From Cardiocondyla obscurior (Eukaryota > Arthropoda > Insecta > Hymenoptera > Formicidae), in the NCBI RefSeq assembly GCF_019399895.1, contig NC_091882.1:3534001-3598000 (forward strand): DNA of 64,000 bases, written 5' to 3'. This document shows positions 1 through 12,110 of the stretch, in pieces. Position numbers and translations under genes: made by a program. The notes beneath the pieces were generated by a model that saw only the letters and a list, made by a program, of their open reading frames with translations, was not told the DNA's origin and did no database searches. The first letter of the stretch is position 1, and each line of letters starts with the position of its first letter.

Positions 1-1557
1 AATGAGAGACACGGCGGAAAGTCGCTTTCTTTCAAATACAGGCGGACGTTTCGCGAAATTCGTAAAACCAGCTTTCCCCCTCGGAATATGGCTCACCGGG
101 AATTACGAGTAGCGCCCGAGGCGCCGTCGCGATCGAGGGATTCCTTTATTGCTCGGATAATAATGATCAGACCCTCGGCTGACTAAAGAAACGCCCGAAG
201 GTTTACTGGTAAATTACCGAGCATCCTGCAATTACTGATGTAAGAGTCGTAGACTTATTCTCTGTATAAGCACCGCTTGTAACGCGGATCCCGACGGAAG
301 TTATTTTAAGAACCGTATATACCTCTCGTATAACTATTAAATATTTTCGGGGAATACGCGGCGGATCGCGGCATAGCTGTGCGTACGAGCCATCTTGGTA
401 GGACAGAGCGCGTCGCGTTGAAACGGAAAAGAGGGGAAGAGCGTGGATGCAACAGGAGTGCACTTCCGGAGGGCGGTACTTCTCGCGGTGGCTCTTCTAC
501 GTCAGCAATTCGCTGTGCTATTCGTTCACGTGCGTGGCCTATGTGCACAAGTGTTCCAGGTAAACTCCATTACCGGCAGCCATGCTTCTTGCGCCGCTAC
601 CGTATACTATTCACCGGCAGTTTGTCAAGACGGTCATTGCGCCGCGAGATAGGGCCTCTCCATCGGTTTACGCTCTGCCACGCGTGCCGCGACGATATCG
701 AGACGCGACGCGTTTCTTTCGGTGAGAAACCGTCCGATTAACGTTTCACGGCGTCGAAATTAAATACGGGAAATGTAACGCGGGTACGAAAAAGAACGCG
801 GACTAAATAATATCTACGAGCGCCGCGAGTCTCGCTGCAAGTCGGTAGTCGTGTTCAGGTTTCCGGGAAGCTCGTAGAAGGTTTACCGTGAGCACATTTG
901 TCGTGTACACGATCCGCTTAAACAGGGAATACGGTGAATCGAGGCGCACGGTAGTACGACAAGTACAAATATGTTAAAAATTAGCTAAACAAATAGATGT
1001 TACGCCGACGTCACATTAAGGATCGCGGACGGTTAATTTATTCCATTTAACGTGAACGCGAGCGTTGCCGCGCGCGATTGAAAAGCGCGGCGAATTAAAG
1101 CCGCGGCCGTCGCGAATTCCATAGAAATTCCATTATGAGGAAACCGTAAGCGTATAATTAATATTACACGTTAGCCAGGTATCGCGTATGCCCGCACGGC
1201 GGACCGCGGACGGGAATGAGAATGGAATTGGCACGCGGTAATGCGACGGGTAATCAAAATTAAAATTCAGTCGGGAGCGCGCCGCGGCACTTTGTTCAGC
1301 CGGGATCCAATTTAAAAAAAACCGCCGCGTCATTTTATATTCATTCGCCGCCGGTCCATCTCCGAGTGCACACTCGTAAGTAATAATTAAAAATACTCGT
1401 TCGTACAGTTCCGGCCGCGGTTTGCGTTAATATCAGCCGGCGGCGGTCGGATATCCGCATTTCCATCGCTTTTCCATCCCTTAATCAGCCCGCGCCCCTT
1501 CGGCGTTTATCTCGTTCGTCATCGTTCTCTTTCTCGTCGCGGACAGCTCTCTTTTTA

Positions 1558-1579
1558 TCTCTCTCTCTCTCTCTCTCTC
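1558..1579. repeat. (TC)n microsatellite
   Basis: This is an uninterrupted TC dinucleotide run of about 11 units. It is followed by pyrimidine-rich sequence that inflates apparent open frames on both strands. Confidence 0.9.
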
Positions 1580-1900
1580 GACGCTCCGCGCGACGAATTT
1601 GCAAGCTTTTAATACAAACGCGGCGCGCGTACACCGTCGAACTCGACTTGTTGTCAACGCCGCTCCTCTTCCTCTTTCTCTCTCGTCCCGTCATCTCGCG
1701 GTTCGTCCTCCTCTCTATTTTGCGAGTTCCCGGCTGTTTTTGCTGCTGGTATCTCGACGGCTCTCCACCCCCTTTATGAATAAATCGAGGGAGAACGCGA
1801 GTCGTTTTCACCTGCAATCGTCGGCGGTAACGCGATATTCTGTCTCCCCAAACGCGTTGGATTTCTCGCTTTGCGGTGGAAAACGTTACTCGATTTTATT

Positions 1901-1976
1901 TATGTATATATCTGTACATATATACATATATATATACATATACAATATATTATATATATATATGTATATATATATT
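1901..1976. repeat. (AT)n / (TATG/TACA)n microsatellite
   Basis: About 76 bp of alternating TA/AT steps with interspersed TG and CA. The tract can fold on itself and is likely length-polymorphic. No gene is associated with it. Confidence 0.9.
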
Positions 1977-3044
1977 CAGCCCCCGTGTTACCGTTCCAGG
2001 TCTGAGCTGACAGATCACACGGAATATGCGTTGGCCGTCGCATTCGTTTCTGTCGGCGTTGTCTGTCAACGTAATGAGCAGACACGTTTTGTCGATATAA
2101 CGAGAAGGCTTGATAACTCTCCGCCGAGCGCTAAAACTCGCGGCGCTTATAGCCGCTTAAATGCAGAATGTCAATATGTGTACGAGCAGAATTTATTGAT
2201 AGATACATTAACCAGCTCGCGGCTGTCTTTCAACCGCGCCAGCCGACGAGAAGATAAACCTCCGAATTACGCGCACTCGCGCGGCGAGTTATCAAGCCGC
2301 CAACAGATCTTTTCGTTTAAAATATTATTTTTTTTTTTTTTCCTCCGCACGACGTCGTCTATCTGATCGCTTTGTTTACGAGGTGTCGGTGCTAATTTTA
2401 CTCGACAGCGCTTGAAACTTCTCCTCCGCTTTACTTGTGTTCTCTATAAATATTCCGAACTTACGCGCGCACGTCTTAACATGCCGCCGGGCTATTGAAC
2501 GATATTTCTAACGTCCGAAACGTATCCGCGCTATTCCTTGAATGCACGTGGATCGGAGTGTCTCGTTAGAACACGCTTTCATTGTTCCCGGAATATGTCT
2601 GAATGCGCCGCTCGTTGTTAACACGCGCGTGCCACTTTCCGCGCATAAAGGAATCTATGATCGGGATCTCACGACGCCCGTCCATTCGGCAACGCGCGCG
2701 CGTAGTGTTTTGCCCACAGGCTATTCTAATGAACGCGGTGAAATAAAAAGAGCCGTACCACGGCGCAACCGAGGGGCGTGAGGGGGGAGGGGGCCCTGTA
2801 CACGCGCAACTTAGATGGCTCTTTAAATTACATGGGCGGATATAGTCACGTGCCGAAGAAAATGCATCAGCGATCTCGTCGAGCTATCGACCCCCAGGTT
2901 CGCGTTAACACAGTTTCCTTTTTGCTCTCGTACGTGCCGACATGATTGATATCTCTCCGCTCTCTCAAAGATTTTCAAGCCAAGAAACTTGCAACTGCGC
3001 TCTGACGTTGAATATAATAGCGAACGCATCAACGGTTCATTATT

Positions 3045-3105
3045 CTTTTTTTTTTTTCTTTTTTTTTTTTACTTTCGGGGGCAACAAATATTTTTTTTTT
3101 TTTTT
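3045..3105. repeat. Paired poly-T tracts
   Basis: Two T homopolymers (about 3045-3070, with one C, and 3091-3105) are separated by roughly 20 mixed bases. Such T runs recur throughout the window. On the minus strand they would read as A tails, but no retro-insertion body is visible beside these two. Confidence 0.85.
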
Positions 3106-3748
3106 GCGATTTAAACATTTTATATTTTTACGGATGGAAAATCTTAAGTTCGCGTCGTAGGTGACCACGAAGAGACATCCATTTCCCAGCATCCGAATGC
3201 AGTCTTGTAAGGGAATCCCGGTAAAGTCATGGGTCGGGGGGAGGGAGGGGGGGAATGGCGCGAGAACCTTTTCGCTGGCGCATGACATCCTTGCTCCGAC
3301 TACTCGTGAGCACCCTAAACAAAGGGATATTGAGAGACCCGAAGAGATAGGGTAGAGAGGAGGGTGAGAGTAACGGGGAGGGAAGGGCGCGAAGGATAGG
3401 CGGGCTACCACCTTAAGGATCAGAGTGACTCCGCCACAATAGTGCGTCACCGAGAATCCGAGAGGGTTTATTAAAGCCGTGGTTGGCGATACAACTCACG
3501 TTCTCCGCTCTTCCAGGGAACACCCTTCTATCCTAGTCTTCCTGCTTCACGAACGCGCTTTTCTTCGTCCAAGCTTCCGCAACACGTTCGCATTTATACG
3601 CTCGAAAGTGCCCCCCGAAATCAGATCGATCTCGCGCCTCACGTCAAACGTGGAATTTTAAATAAATGCGGCCTCACTTTGGCCTTACGTTACTCGCCGT
3701 TCTGCGCTCTGAAAAAGCAAAGCTGTGATTTTTACGTAAGCGACTTAC

Positions 3749-3762
3749 GTCCCTCGGCGAGG
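3749..3762 (-). other. Possible 14-nt microexon (weak)
   Basis: On the minus strand a pyrimidine-rich acceptor (ending TTTCTTCCAG) is followed by 14 bases and then a perfect GTAAGT donor. A 14-nt internal exon would be extreme and would shift the reading frame. No partner exons were recognised on this strand nearby, so chance is the leading explanation. Confidence 0.12.
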
Positions 3763-6140
3763 CTGGAAGAAAGGATGCGTCGAGGCAAAGACAATTATTT
3801 GACGGAACTTAATTTATACTGAAAATAGAAAGAAATTTCCTGGGAGGGAAAAGATGCAGGTGGGAAGGTATCGCGCTCTCGCGGATTTTCATCGTAAGAA
3901 TAATCCGACGAACTTTCGCGATCGCGGCGGGATTTCCGGTATATCGCTCCGCGGCATTTGCATGAGCATAATCCGAAGACGAGGATACGCGGCGCTTATA
4001 CGCGCGCGCTATATTCATACCGGGTATAAATCAGGACGTCGCGCCTCGGGGGTTTTATCGACAGGGACATTACGCGAGCATAGCGGTGTACGCGTGTAAG
4101 AAGGCGACGGTGGGTAATCGGGACCCTGGAAACACGTGTCCCACATCCCGCCCCTCCGCACCACCCTCCTCCTTCCCCCCGCTCCGTCGTCTCTTTCAGA
4201 GGGTGGTGGCCCCCTAGGAGAGGGACTCCTCTCGTCGGTGATAGTGCGACTCCTTTTCCATCGCTATACGAACGTCGCCCTCGTTGACACGAAACGCGCA
4301 TTAGGCGCGGCTGCATCCTTACAGTCCTTACACCCTCCAGCTCGTTCCGGGTCCTCTGTCCCCCTCCCCCTTCGTCTCGTCCCTTTCGCGTCCCCCTTGT
4401 TCGAGCGAACCGGTCATACTTTAGATGTTTCTTACTGGAAAAGCATCCGTTATAACGGCTGATACGCACCACCGATGACATATGTATTGACGTTCGTCGC
4501 CGCTTCCGTTGTAACCGGCAGTGTAATCGCCGAGTCTGCTTAAAACGAGACTGACGACTTAGCCCGACACGGAATAATTCCTTTCGATCGTTCTCGCAAC
4601 GGCCTCGCACCTTTTTTTCCACTCGTTGAGTACTTTTCCACTAATCCAATCAACATGTGCTAATAGTAGTTCATAACAACCTCGTTCATGTAAATTTCTT
4701 ATCAATTTTTTTTATTCTTTTATGATTGAACGTAATTAACGATATCCGTGGAAAGTACCGAAGAATTACATGATAATTTTATACTTGAAACGGTGGAGGG
4801 AAAAAAAAAAAAATATCGTTGCGCGCCACGTGGATAATCCGACAGCTCGGACTAGAGTCTCGAAGAGAATCATTATTTTCTAACGCGAACAAGGCGCGCG
4901 TCGTGGTAATACCAGTAAGTCTTGATTTTCAAAGATATATCGCATTTCATAAATCGTCAGCTTTTATACGCGGAGCCATCTCTCAAAAACCGTGGACCCG
5001 CGCGAATAAGTTTAAGCGCCGGGCGATCGTATAACGTACAAGTAATTTATGTTTAACTTGTATCGCGCCGGTTCGTGGGGGTCTTCCAGCAATTTTTTTT
5101 TTTTTTACGCCCTTCGTAGCGGCGCGGCGCGAGGCGGATAGAATGGAATTAACGCGGTACGCGTGTACCGGCCCCGTCGAGCAAAGCGATAATAAAAGGC
5201 CGGCGGAGTAAACTTTCATTTTTACTGGGCGCCGGGACAATTTTTATTTCACCGCGCGGCTCCCTACGTCGCCCAGCGTTTTCTCTCCCGTTCTGTCGCC
5301 ATTCGTCTATCCGTCGTCGTCCTTCTTCGCCCCGGTAGTCGCCCGGAACTTGCATTAGCGTCTCGTGGCTCGGGCCAGAAGGGTGATTCGACGGCGGTGC
5401 TATACTTCCTGGACAAAGTAACCGCGCCATTGTCGCAACAAACCACCCACCCGTCGTCCCTCCCGGGCAACTCAACCTTCTCCGCGCCTCGTTCTCTTGT
5501 GAAACGCGTTGTCCATTGTACTCGCGTCGTGTTAACGTACTTGCGCCTGTATACCGCCGCAAATGTAGAAGCAGTTTCTACGGTGGAATTGCACATTATA
5601 CGTCGCGCGCCTGGTTTTAGCGGCTGATTCCGCATCTCGAGCTTGACCGCTCCGCGTCCCGCCGCGGTTTATGACACGGGTCGATCGCGAAGGACTAGGC
5701 CGAATTTACAGCGTAATAAGAGTTTTCGAGAGCTACGAAAAAAGGGCTTTTTCGATGAGTGATAACGCTCGAATTTGTAATTATTACGGCCATTCAAGGG
5801 CCCGTAATATTAACGAGGAGATCGCGTTCGATACGATCGCGGGCCTGGGTACATTGCCGATCGCAATTAGATCAACGATCTCGGCGCGATCCCGAGAGAT
5901 ATACCTGCACCTGGTCGTGTCACGGTCGTTGCCGAACCGGTCGGTCCGCGCAGGAGGCAGCGACGTATTTATTGCTTAATTCGCGCTTCTTTGTTTCATA
6001 AAAGTGAGAAACAGCTTTAATAACAGGCTACGATGGGAGTATAATGAGGGGTTACGGTAACAACGGGGATACCATAACCACCTCGCGAAAGAAAGCGGGC
6101 ACGCCGTAACCCGTTTTCGTTCTATTAACGTTGACGTTTC

Positions 6141-6207
6141 AGATTGTTGATTATGTAAAGCGCTCTACGGACGTTATCGTTAATTTCCGAATACGACGTT
6201 GTACCTT
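6141..6207. repeat. Copy A of a diverged dispersed element
   Basis: This segment and 46581-46650 share a 15-base core, TGTTGATTATGTAAA, followed by co-linear similarity with small gaps (both contain GACGTTAT, then an ACGA(C/T)GTT(G/A)TAC block). Both are in the same orientation. It could be an old repeat or a duplicated regulatory element. The neighbouring sequence beyond about 70 bp does not obviously align. Confidence 0.45.
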
Positions 6208-6690
6208 CCAAACCCTTCACGATAGCGCGCACCGCGTCGAATGCAATCATACTCTCGCGCCGACAGGAAATTTCATTATTATAACAGCCGGAGATATTTT
6301 TTCTCTCTCCTCCTCCGTCCCCTATTTCTTTTCGGATTATGGTAGAACAGCCGGGCATGTGATTTGAACGTAATTTGAGCGAGTACTTTATCAGCGCGAA
6401 ACGATAGGCGATGAAAGCGAGACGACGACAACAACGACGAAGAAGAGTCTCGTTTTCAGATGCTCCTCATCGACGATAGTAAAGCGGGAGGCGAACGATG
6501 GTTGTGAAGAAGGAAGGTGGAAGTGGAGGTAGAAGCGACGGATTATGAGGACGAGACGCGAAAGCGGCAGTGAGGCGATTGTTCGAAGCGTGGAAGCGTG
6601 CCTTAGATGCGACAATTGAGGTTCCAGACCGTGAACCTGCAATCAATGCTCTGTCGTCGTCGGCGTCGTGCCGTGGAAAGAGAGCGCGTG

Positions 6691-6741
6691 CAAGAAAGAG
6701 AGAAACGGAGAGAGAAAGAGAAAGAAAGAGAGAGAGAGAGA
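6691..6741. repeat. GA-rich microsatellite
   Basis: Purine tract of GA and GAAA units on the plus strand. It resembles a GAGA-type element and also produces spurious Arg/Glu-rich open frames in all plus frames. Confidence 0.8.
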
Positions 6742-7935
6742 ACGTGGAAGGATCGAGGGAGAAGATCGAGGAGGAAGAATCGAGAAACGCGCGGCAGAGA
6801 TATTCGGAGGGTGCGAAGACTACCATGGAAAGGGCTGGCTTTGTCTGCCTGTGAAAGCTCCCGAGGGGGAGGGATGGGGGGAAAGGGGGTGAGCGACAGA
6901 GAGGGTATTCTCGAAGAATACGCTTCAAAGGAACTCGGCTAGGATATATCCAGTCGGAGTCGCGCATCCCTACCTCGGCGATGAAACCGAACACTTAGCT
7001 GTACTTGTATATCCATTTGCGAGAGAGAACTCGCTCTCAAACACAGAATGCAACATGACGGGAGGGCCGCGAAAATCTGTTATGGCAGGCTTGGCGATAA
7101 CTGCCACTTTTCGTTTAATATCACTGCTGCGTTTCTGTCGTGTGTGCACGGATAATTGCTAGGTTGTTTTTCGGAAGAGGGAGAGAGAGTTAACCATAGT
7201 AATTTGTACATATAAAACCGTAAAGCTACCGCTCGATCGATTATGCGATTAACAAGCCCTCCTCGTTATACAGCAGAATCTTACCCGCGCACCTGCTGAT
7301 CCGAAAATGGTTTACTCTCGAGTATAAGCGAGCGACTTTTGCGAAACAGACCGTACTGTAAACAAATTAATTGTGCATTATACCTTTTTTTTTCCTTTTT
7401 TTTTTTTTTTCTCTTTATAAAAAAGAATTTTCGTAATATATTCTCGGCGTCGAAGGTTGATTGCTCGATTCGTTTTCTAAAAGAAAAGCATTTAATAATT
7501 CGCGCGCAGAAAATTAATTATCTTATAATCGAGATATTTTTGTTCCTCGCGTATTTAAATTTTAACTCGGGGGACCATTATTTTAAATCGGAAAATATAC
7601 CGCAGATCTCTCGGTTCTGCCATAAATGCGTAAGCGCGTCGGTTATCAAGTAGGTACGGGCGAATAGATAAATGATAAATTTACACGTGTCCCGCGGAGT
7701 TGGTAAATGTCGAGCAGGTGCGACTGGGAGAGACGATCATGCGGCAGGATTACCTGTGCAATGCGGACCATTAGCTGCAGTGTATGCAATGTACTCGAGC
7801 GGTCATGTATTTCGAAAGACAGATATGGAATTTTCCGCGGCGAGCGGCGGGCGGCGAGCGGCGGCGGCGGCTAGCGTACGTGACTTCCCCCACTCTCGGC
7901 CGCCGAGTATGAGGGATCTAGTAGTAGTTCCCCCC

Positions 7936-7941
7936 TCAGTC
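7936..7941 (+). promoter_or_regulatory. Initiator-like element (TCAGTC)
   Basis: TCAGTC matches the arthropod initiator consensus TCAGTY, which would place transcription start at the A at 7938. It lies at the edge of a GC-rich block (about 7830-7905, GCGGCGGGC-type) and 124 bases before a perfect GTAAGT donor. No TATA box lies about 30 bp upstream. The +28 region (ACATC) only partly resembles a downstream promoter element. The six-base match alone is common, so the call rests on its position. Confidence 0.3.
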
Positions 7942-8061
7942 CTCCGTGACCGGTTCTCTGCGACACATCTACGCGCGCGCTTCGTGTTAGATTCGACGCA
8001 CACCACGCCAAGGTCGTGCACGCTAGCCGCCGTCGCAGCACCACAAACTCCATTTCTGAAG
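7938..8061 (+). other. Candidate non-coding first exon
   Basis: The segment runs from an initiator-like TCAGTC to the donor TCTGAAG|GTAAGT at 8061/8062. It has no good acceptor immediately upstream, as expected for a first exon, and sits in CpG-dense sequence. An open frame crosses it, but the arginine/serine-rich translation gives no reason to call it coding. If real, its natural partner is the acceptor near 12017 on the same strand, giving an intron of about 4 kb. It could equally be an isolated donor-like match, because GTAAGT occurs by chance roughly once per few kilobases. Confidence 0.35.
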
Positions 8062-11000
8062 GTAAGTGGTATTCTGGTAGCATTTGCTGACAGAAAATAC
8101 ACGTGCATTTCTGCACGCGCGTGTATCCGCAAACGAATGTCTTTGCGAGCGACAATAAAATTTTTTGTTAACTTTAAACCATCGTCGGTGTCTTGGAATT
8201 CGAGTTGAGAACGAGGACTATCGCGTAATATTAATGTCACGTAATAAATCAATCGCGGTTAATTAAAATTAACAGAACGTCGGTTGCGGGAGACATTTAA
8301 ATATATACAGCAGGCGGCGGGTTTGCAGAATCTTTACTTTTTCCTTGAGAATTTACCGGTTCCTCGGACAAGAGGCCGCGAGTAACAATGCAAAAGACGC
8401 CGAAACATTCTGTACGTTTGCGCACATACACGGCATGCGGAGTGTAAATGAAGCGGCTTGTAGGCTAATGGAGGTAGCGCTACCGATGTTGGCTGAGCAA
8501 TTAAGCTGGTCGGCGAACAGAGGATAAATAACGGATATACAGCAAATCGTCGTGTGCGAGGATACAGCGGTGACTATAAGGAACCGGCTCTCCTGCCCGT
8601 CTTCTACAAAATTCATTAATAGCGAGGTTAGCCCTTTAACGACTGCCGATGTTATCGTATTCACGATCGCGCAAACCAGACAGGCATTTGAATTAAGCCA
8701 TGTAAATACTTGATAATAACGCAGCGTGGTCCCGCATTGCACATTTATCAACTTCGACGAGTGCCTCGTTCGCGAAGTAGCACGGCGAGAATTACCCGAC
8801 GTACGAGGCATCGACAAAGTGCCCCAACAATTTCATTAAAAAGGAAAAAGGGGAAAAAAAGAGAAAAAAAAATGTTACTCATAATCATCGAGCATTTATT
8901 AGATCACAGTTTTCGCGTAATTACAAATCGCGTGATTATTAGCGTCGATCGAGCAAACTTGCTCGATGGCGATATTATTTTCCGACAAGCGGGAGACGCG
9001 GCTCAATTACTAGATTTCCGGAGTTTCCGCGAGTTTATGATACCACGAGGATCGGCTTGGGTAATCAATGAGCGTCTCCCTTACGAACGTACGCCCGTTC
9101 GAGAGCACGGATTCTCTAGTATTTCCTCCTCGTCCTGCCATCGCGCCGACAATTTCCTGACTGATCCACGTCGGTCGCTTTTATGGCGCCGGCGGTTTAT
9201 TCCTTTATGACTATCCTCGGCCAATTTCGAAGCGACCTCGTCCGCGGCGCGTTTCACCGCGGAATAAATGCTTTGTCCACCGATTATGCCGTGCTCGGCT
9301 CATAAATACATATGCCCGTTTAATATACCAAGCCCATTCCTGTTCCCGATGTTCTCGCCCGTACAAATTAATTACCATATTAAAATTATTTACGTCGCTG
9401 GCATAAAAGCGAGATAGGCCGCGTCAAATTAGTTATTAAAATCGCTCGGTGAGGCCCACCGTAATAAAAGTAATTAAAAACGGTACCTTGGTGCCGCTTT
9501 AAGGAATCATTGTATAACACATTGCAAAATTTTACTTTAACTCACGCATGCATTTTTTTTTTTTTTTTGAAGTAATAATCGTATGAATTTAAATGAGATA
9601 GATATCGAAAATAACACGCTACTCTTCGAATAAGAACCGCTTTTCTTCCTCGCGATCCATCCGAGTGCAAATAAAGAAATCGATGCGAGTCGATCGTTAT
9701 CCTCTAAACAGTCTAATCTACGAGTCAATTTTCGAGATGCCAATCGTTTCGGTTGCGGGGAACGTTACATTGATGGCGATACGTGCGCTAAATCGTGAAA
9801 GCGAACGGGGGGGAAAAAAATGATGCGCGGGCCTGGGGCCGGCATTAATGACGAAACGTGCGGTACTCGTTCGCCTCGTTACTGTCGCCCTGGGGCAATC
9901 ACGGCAGGCCGAAGGGAAAAGAGAGAAAGACGGAGGCACCCTAACTGCACACACCAAGTCCTCTCGGTTCGCCATCGACTCCTCCTCGTAACGCGGCCAG
10001 GATATTATTTGTTTCCACTTGTTTGTGCGCACGAGAGCTCCCGACAAACAAACAATCTGCCCTTCTAAGAGCCGCCATCTCCATTCGGCCACGGATTTGC
10101 TTCTCCACCCGTCACCCTTACCCTCCCCGCGCCCTCGCTTCTTCCGCATATGTTTTCGTTATCCAACATATTTCTCTCTCTCCCGTTCTCACGTTTACCT
10201 TCGCATTCGCTCGCTCCCTCGCGTGCTTTTCTTTTTCGCGGAATAAATAGATCGTAGGGAAAAAAAAAAGGGGTGACAAAGGGGCGTAAAAACGGAGAGA
10301 GCGCAAGAGAGTCGGAGAGAGAGAGAGAAAGAGAGAGAAAGGGAGAGACGAGTCCTTTTCTCGCTCGCATCATCTCGGTGTACGACCAATGAGGCATTCG
10401 TTGCGTCTGTGCCAGCCAGCGCGCCCTTTTGTGTCAATACTGCGATAATTATTTCTGTAGAGCGACCCGTAATGGCTCATTCAGACGGTGTCGCCGGCTT
10501 TTTTCAATGGTAAATCGCGCCATTAAGCGGCTATAATGAACGCCAGCTCCAGAGTTCCGGTGCAGTGCACTCGCGATGATATTTATCTTCTGCCATGCGA
10601 AGGAGGGGCGGTCGGCGTTTCATGGAACGTGCCCTTTTTAAATTTTATTCAGGACGAACGAGCACGTTTCGCAAAAGGAAATTATCACGAATATTTTTTC
10701 TTTTTTCCCTTTTTTTTCCTTTTTTTTTTTTTTTTTTTTTTTTAATTCTATCGCAAGCTGATTTGTCTTGACGATTTTAATTCACGGAGTTCGAACAGAG
10801 TCCGGAGCTCAAGCTGGTTACATAAATAAAGTTAAGATAAGCTTATTACCAGCTTCGTTTTCGAAAAAAAGACCCCGCGAACGATGAGAAGAGAACGGCG
10901 TACATCGGAGATAAGGCTAATACCAGCGATAACGCTGGGATATGTTTCGCGAAATTAAAAGAGTGACATATCCTGCGATAGGTAAACATCATCGTACGCG

Positions 11001-12017
11001 ACGGACAGCTGAACCGCTCACGCCACGTTGCACCTGTTCGAACGATCTTATTTCTTAATCGCGACGATTAAGCAGCCCGTATTGAACAAAAGAATCGTTT
11101 ACCTTCTTTAGCTCCTTCATATATTACCGTACTATATTCTACGCGCTCGCCGATGATACGGAGTATCGAGCGGAATAAACAAGCTTGTAAATAATGGCGC
11201 ATCCGTGGTCAAAGAAATTAGCGCACGTCGGCGACATCGTTCAAGCCGTTTTCTCGAGTCAATATTTCAGCGACGTTGTTGGTATATCACGAATGCCAAT
11301 TTTACTGCGCCGGCATGATAATTATAAGTGTCATTTTGCTTACGATAAAAGCTTATTACTAGTCCATTCGTTTGCGATGTATCGTTTGAGTATCTCGCGG
11401 GCAGGTAATCGATATCGTTAAGCATTCCGAGAGCGAACTGCCAATACACGAAGCAGTTTAAGCATGTATTACACCGGTGCGCTACATTTAATATTCACTC
11501 CCCCTTCTTCTCCCCCCCTCTTTCGTAATTGAGATGGACCAGTTCGTTCGTCTGCTGATCTCCTTTACGCTGAAAATATATTATACGCTAATATGCGTTT
11601 ATACAGCGGCATAATTATGGCGAATACTCGTAATTACTTATAACGGGGCAATTTTAGTTCTCCCTGTTCTATTTGTTCATTCTCATAGTATTATTAATTA
11701 TTAGATTTTATATAATAAATTATTTTCGCCGCACGAGCGAGACCTCGTTGCGGTGGATGGACTCTGATATTCTGTTATCTACTTAAAAGTCTTTTTTTCT
11801 GTTTAGATCCTTCATATTTGGAGACGCTGAGGTGTATCGTTGTCGCCGGTAGTTAACGAACCGCGGTCGGTTCGTCGGCCGTTTATTTTGAGAGTACCGT
11901 GGGGTTATTCGCGCGATAAAATTTTGTTCGTTAATTATTACAAACGGGAGTGTCGTATTAGTGTCGCGCGTAGAGTAATAAATAATTTTTTTTTCTTTTT
12001 TTTTCCCGCGATTGTAG
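8062..12017 (+). other. Putative first intron
   Basis: No convincing exon was seen inside. At 8345-8706 the plus strand has two open segments in one frame separated by a single TAA (8525-8527), and the minus strand is open for 154 codons over 8353-8817. Neither shows a known domain. The rest is CpG-rich DNA with AT-rich patches near 9.35-9.5 kb and 11.6-11.7 kb, GA-rich DNA near 10.31-10.35 kb and a 24-base T run at 10720-10743. Confidence 0.35.
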
Positions 12018-12110
12018 TTTATCCGGTCGCGTTAGTCGCGAGTGTGTGATTCTGTGTCCAGAGAACGAGACCTGAGACGAGGTATCATGCATCGTCAGAA
12101 CAACGTTAAG
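12018..12110 (+). other. Candidate exon with late ATG
   Basis: The donor AACGTTAAG|GTAAGC at 12110/12111 is strong. Upstream, a long T-rich tract ends in ATTGTAG at 12011-12017 and gives a plausible acceptor. A second acceptor (TTTTCTGTTTAG) at 11806 would give a longer exon of 11807-12110. An ATG at 12087, with A at -3, opens eight codons (MHRQNNVK) and reaches the donor in phase 0. Joined to the microexons at 28033 and 44034 and the exon at 58543, this frame ends at TAA 58555-58557 after 36 codons. Most of the exon is untranslated in any model. It may instead be a first exon with its own start site. Confidence 0.45.

Larger units (their letters stand above)
1..7800. other. Region without a supported gene
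   Basis: I see no recognisable coding exon, RNA gene or intact mobile element here. The stretch is CpG-rich non-coding DNA with (TC)n, (AT)n and (GA)n microsatellites, a poly-T pair near 3.05-3.1 kb and a GA-rich tract near 6.7 kb. Open frames up to 255 codons exist, for example 1599-2366 plus, but they run through microsatellites, are arginine/serine rich and match no family I know. It probably lies upstream of the transcription unit that may begin near 7938, or within a larger intron of that gene. Confidence 0.5.

Noticed and set aside
548..566. GTTCCAG|GTAAAC, a possible recursive (zero-length exon) splice site
   Set aside because: The upstream polypyrimidine tract is short and the 5' half is not GTAAGT. 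It lies outside the inferred transcript.
1599..2366. 255-codon plus-strand open frame
   Set aside because: It runs through CT and AT microsatellites and a poly-T tract, has Arg/Ser/Tyr-Ile repeat composition, and lacks any domain. CpG-rich DNA yields such frames by chance.
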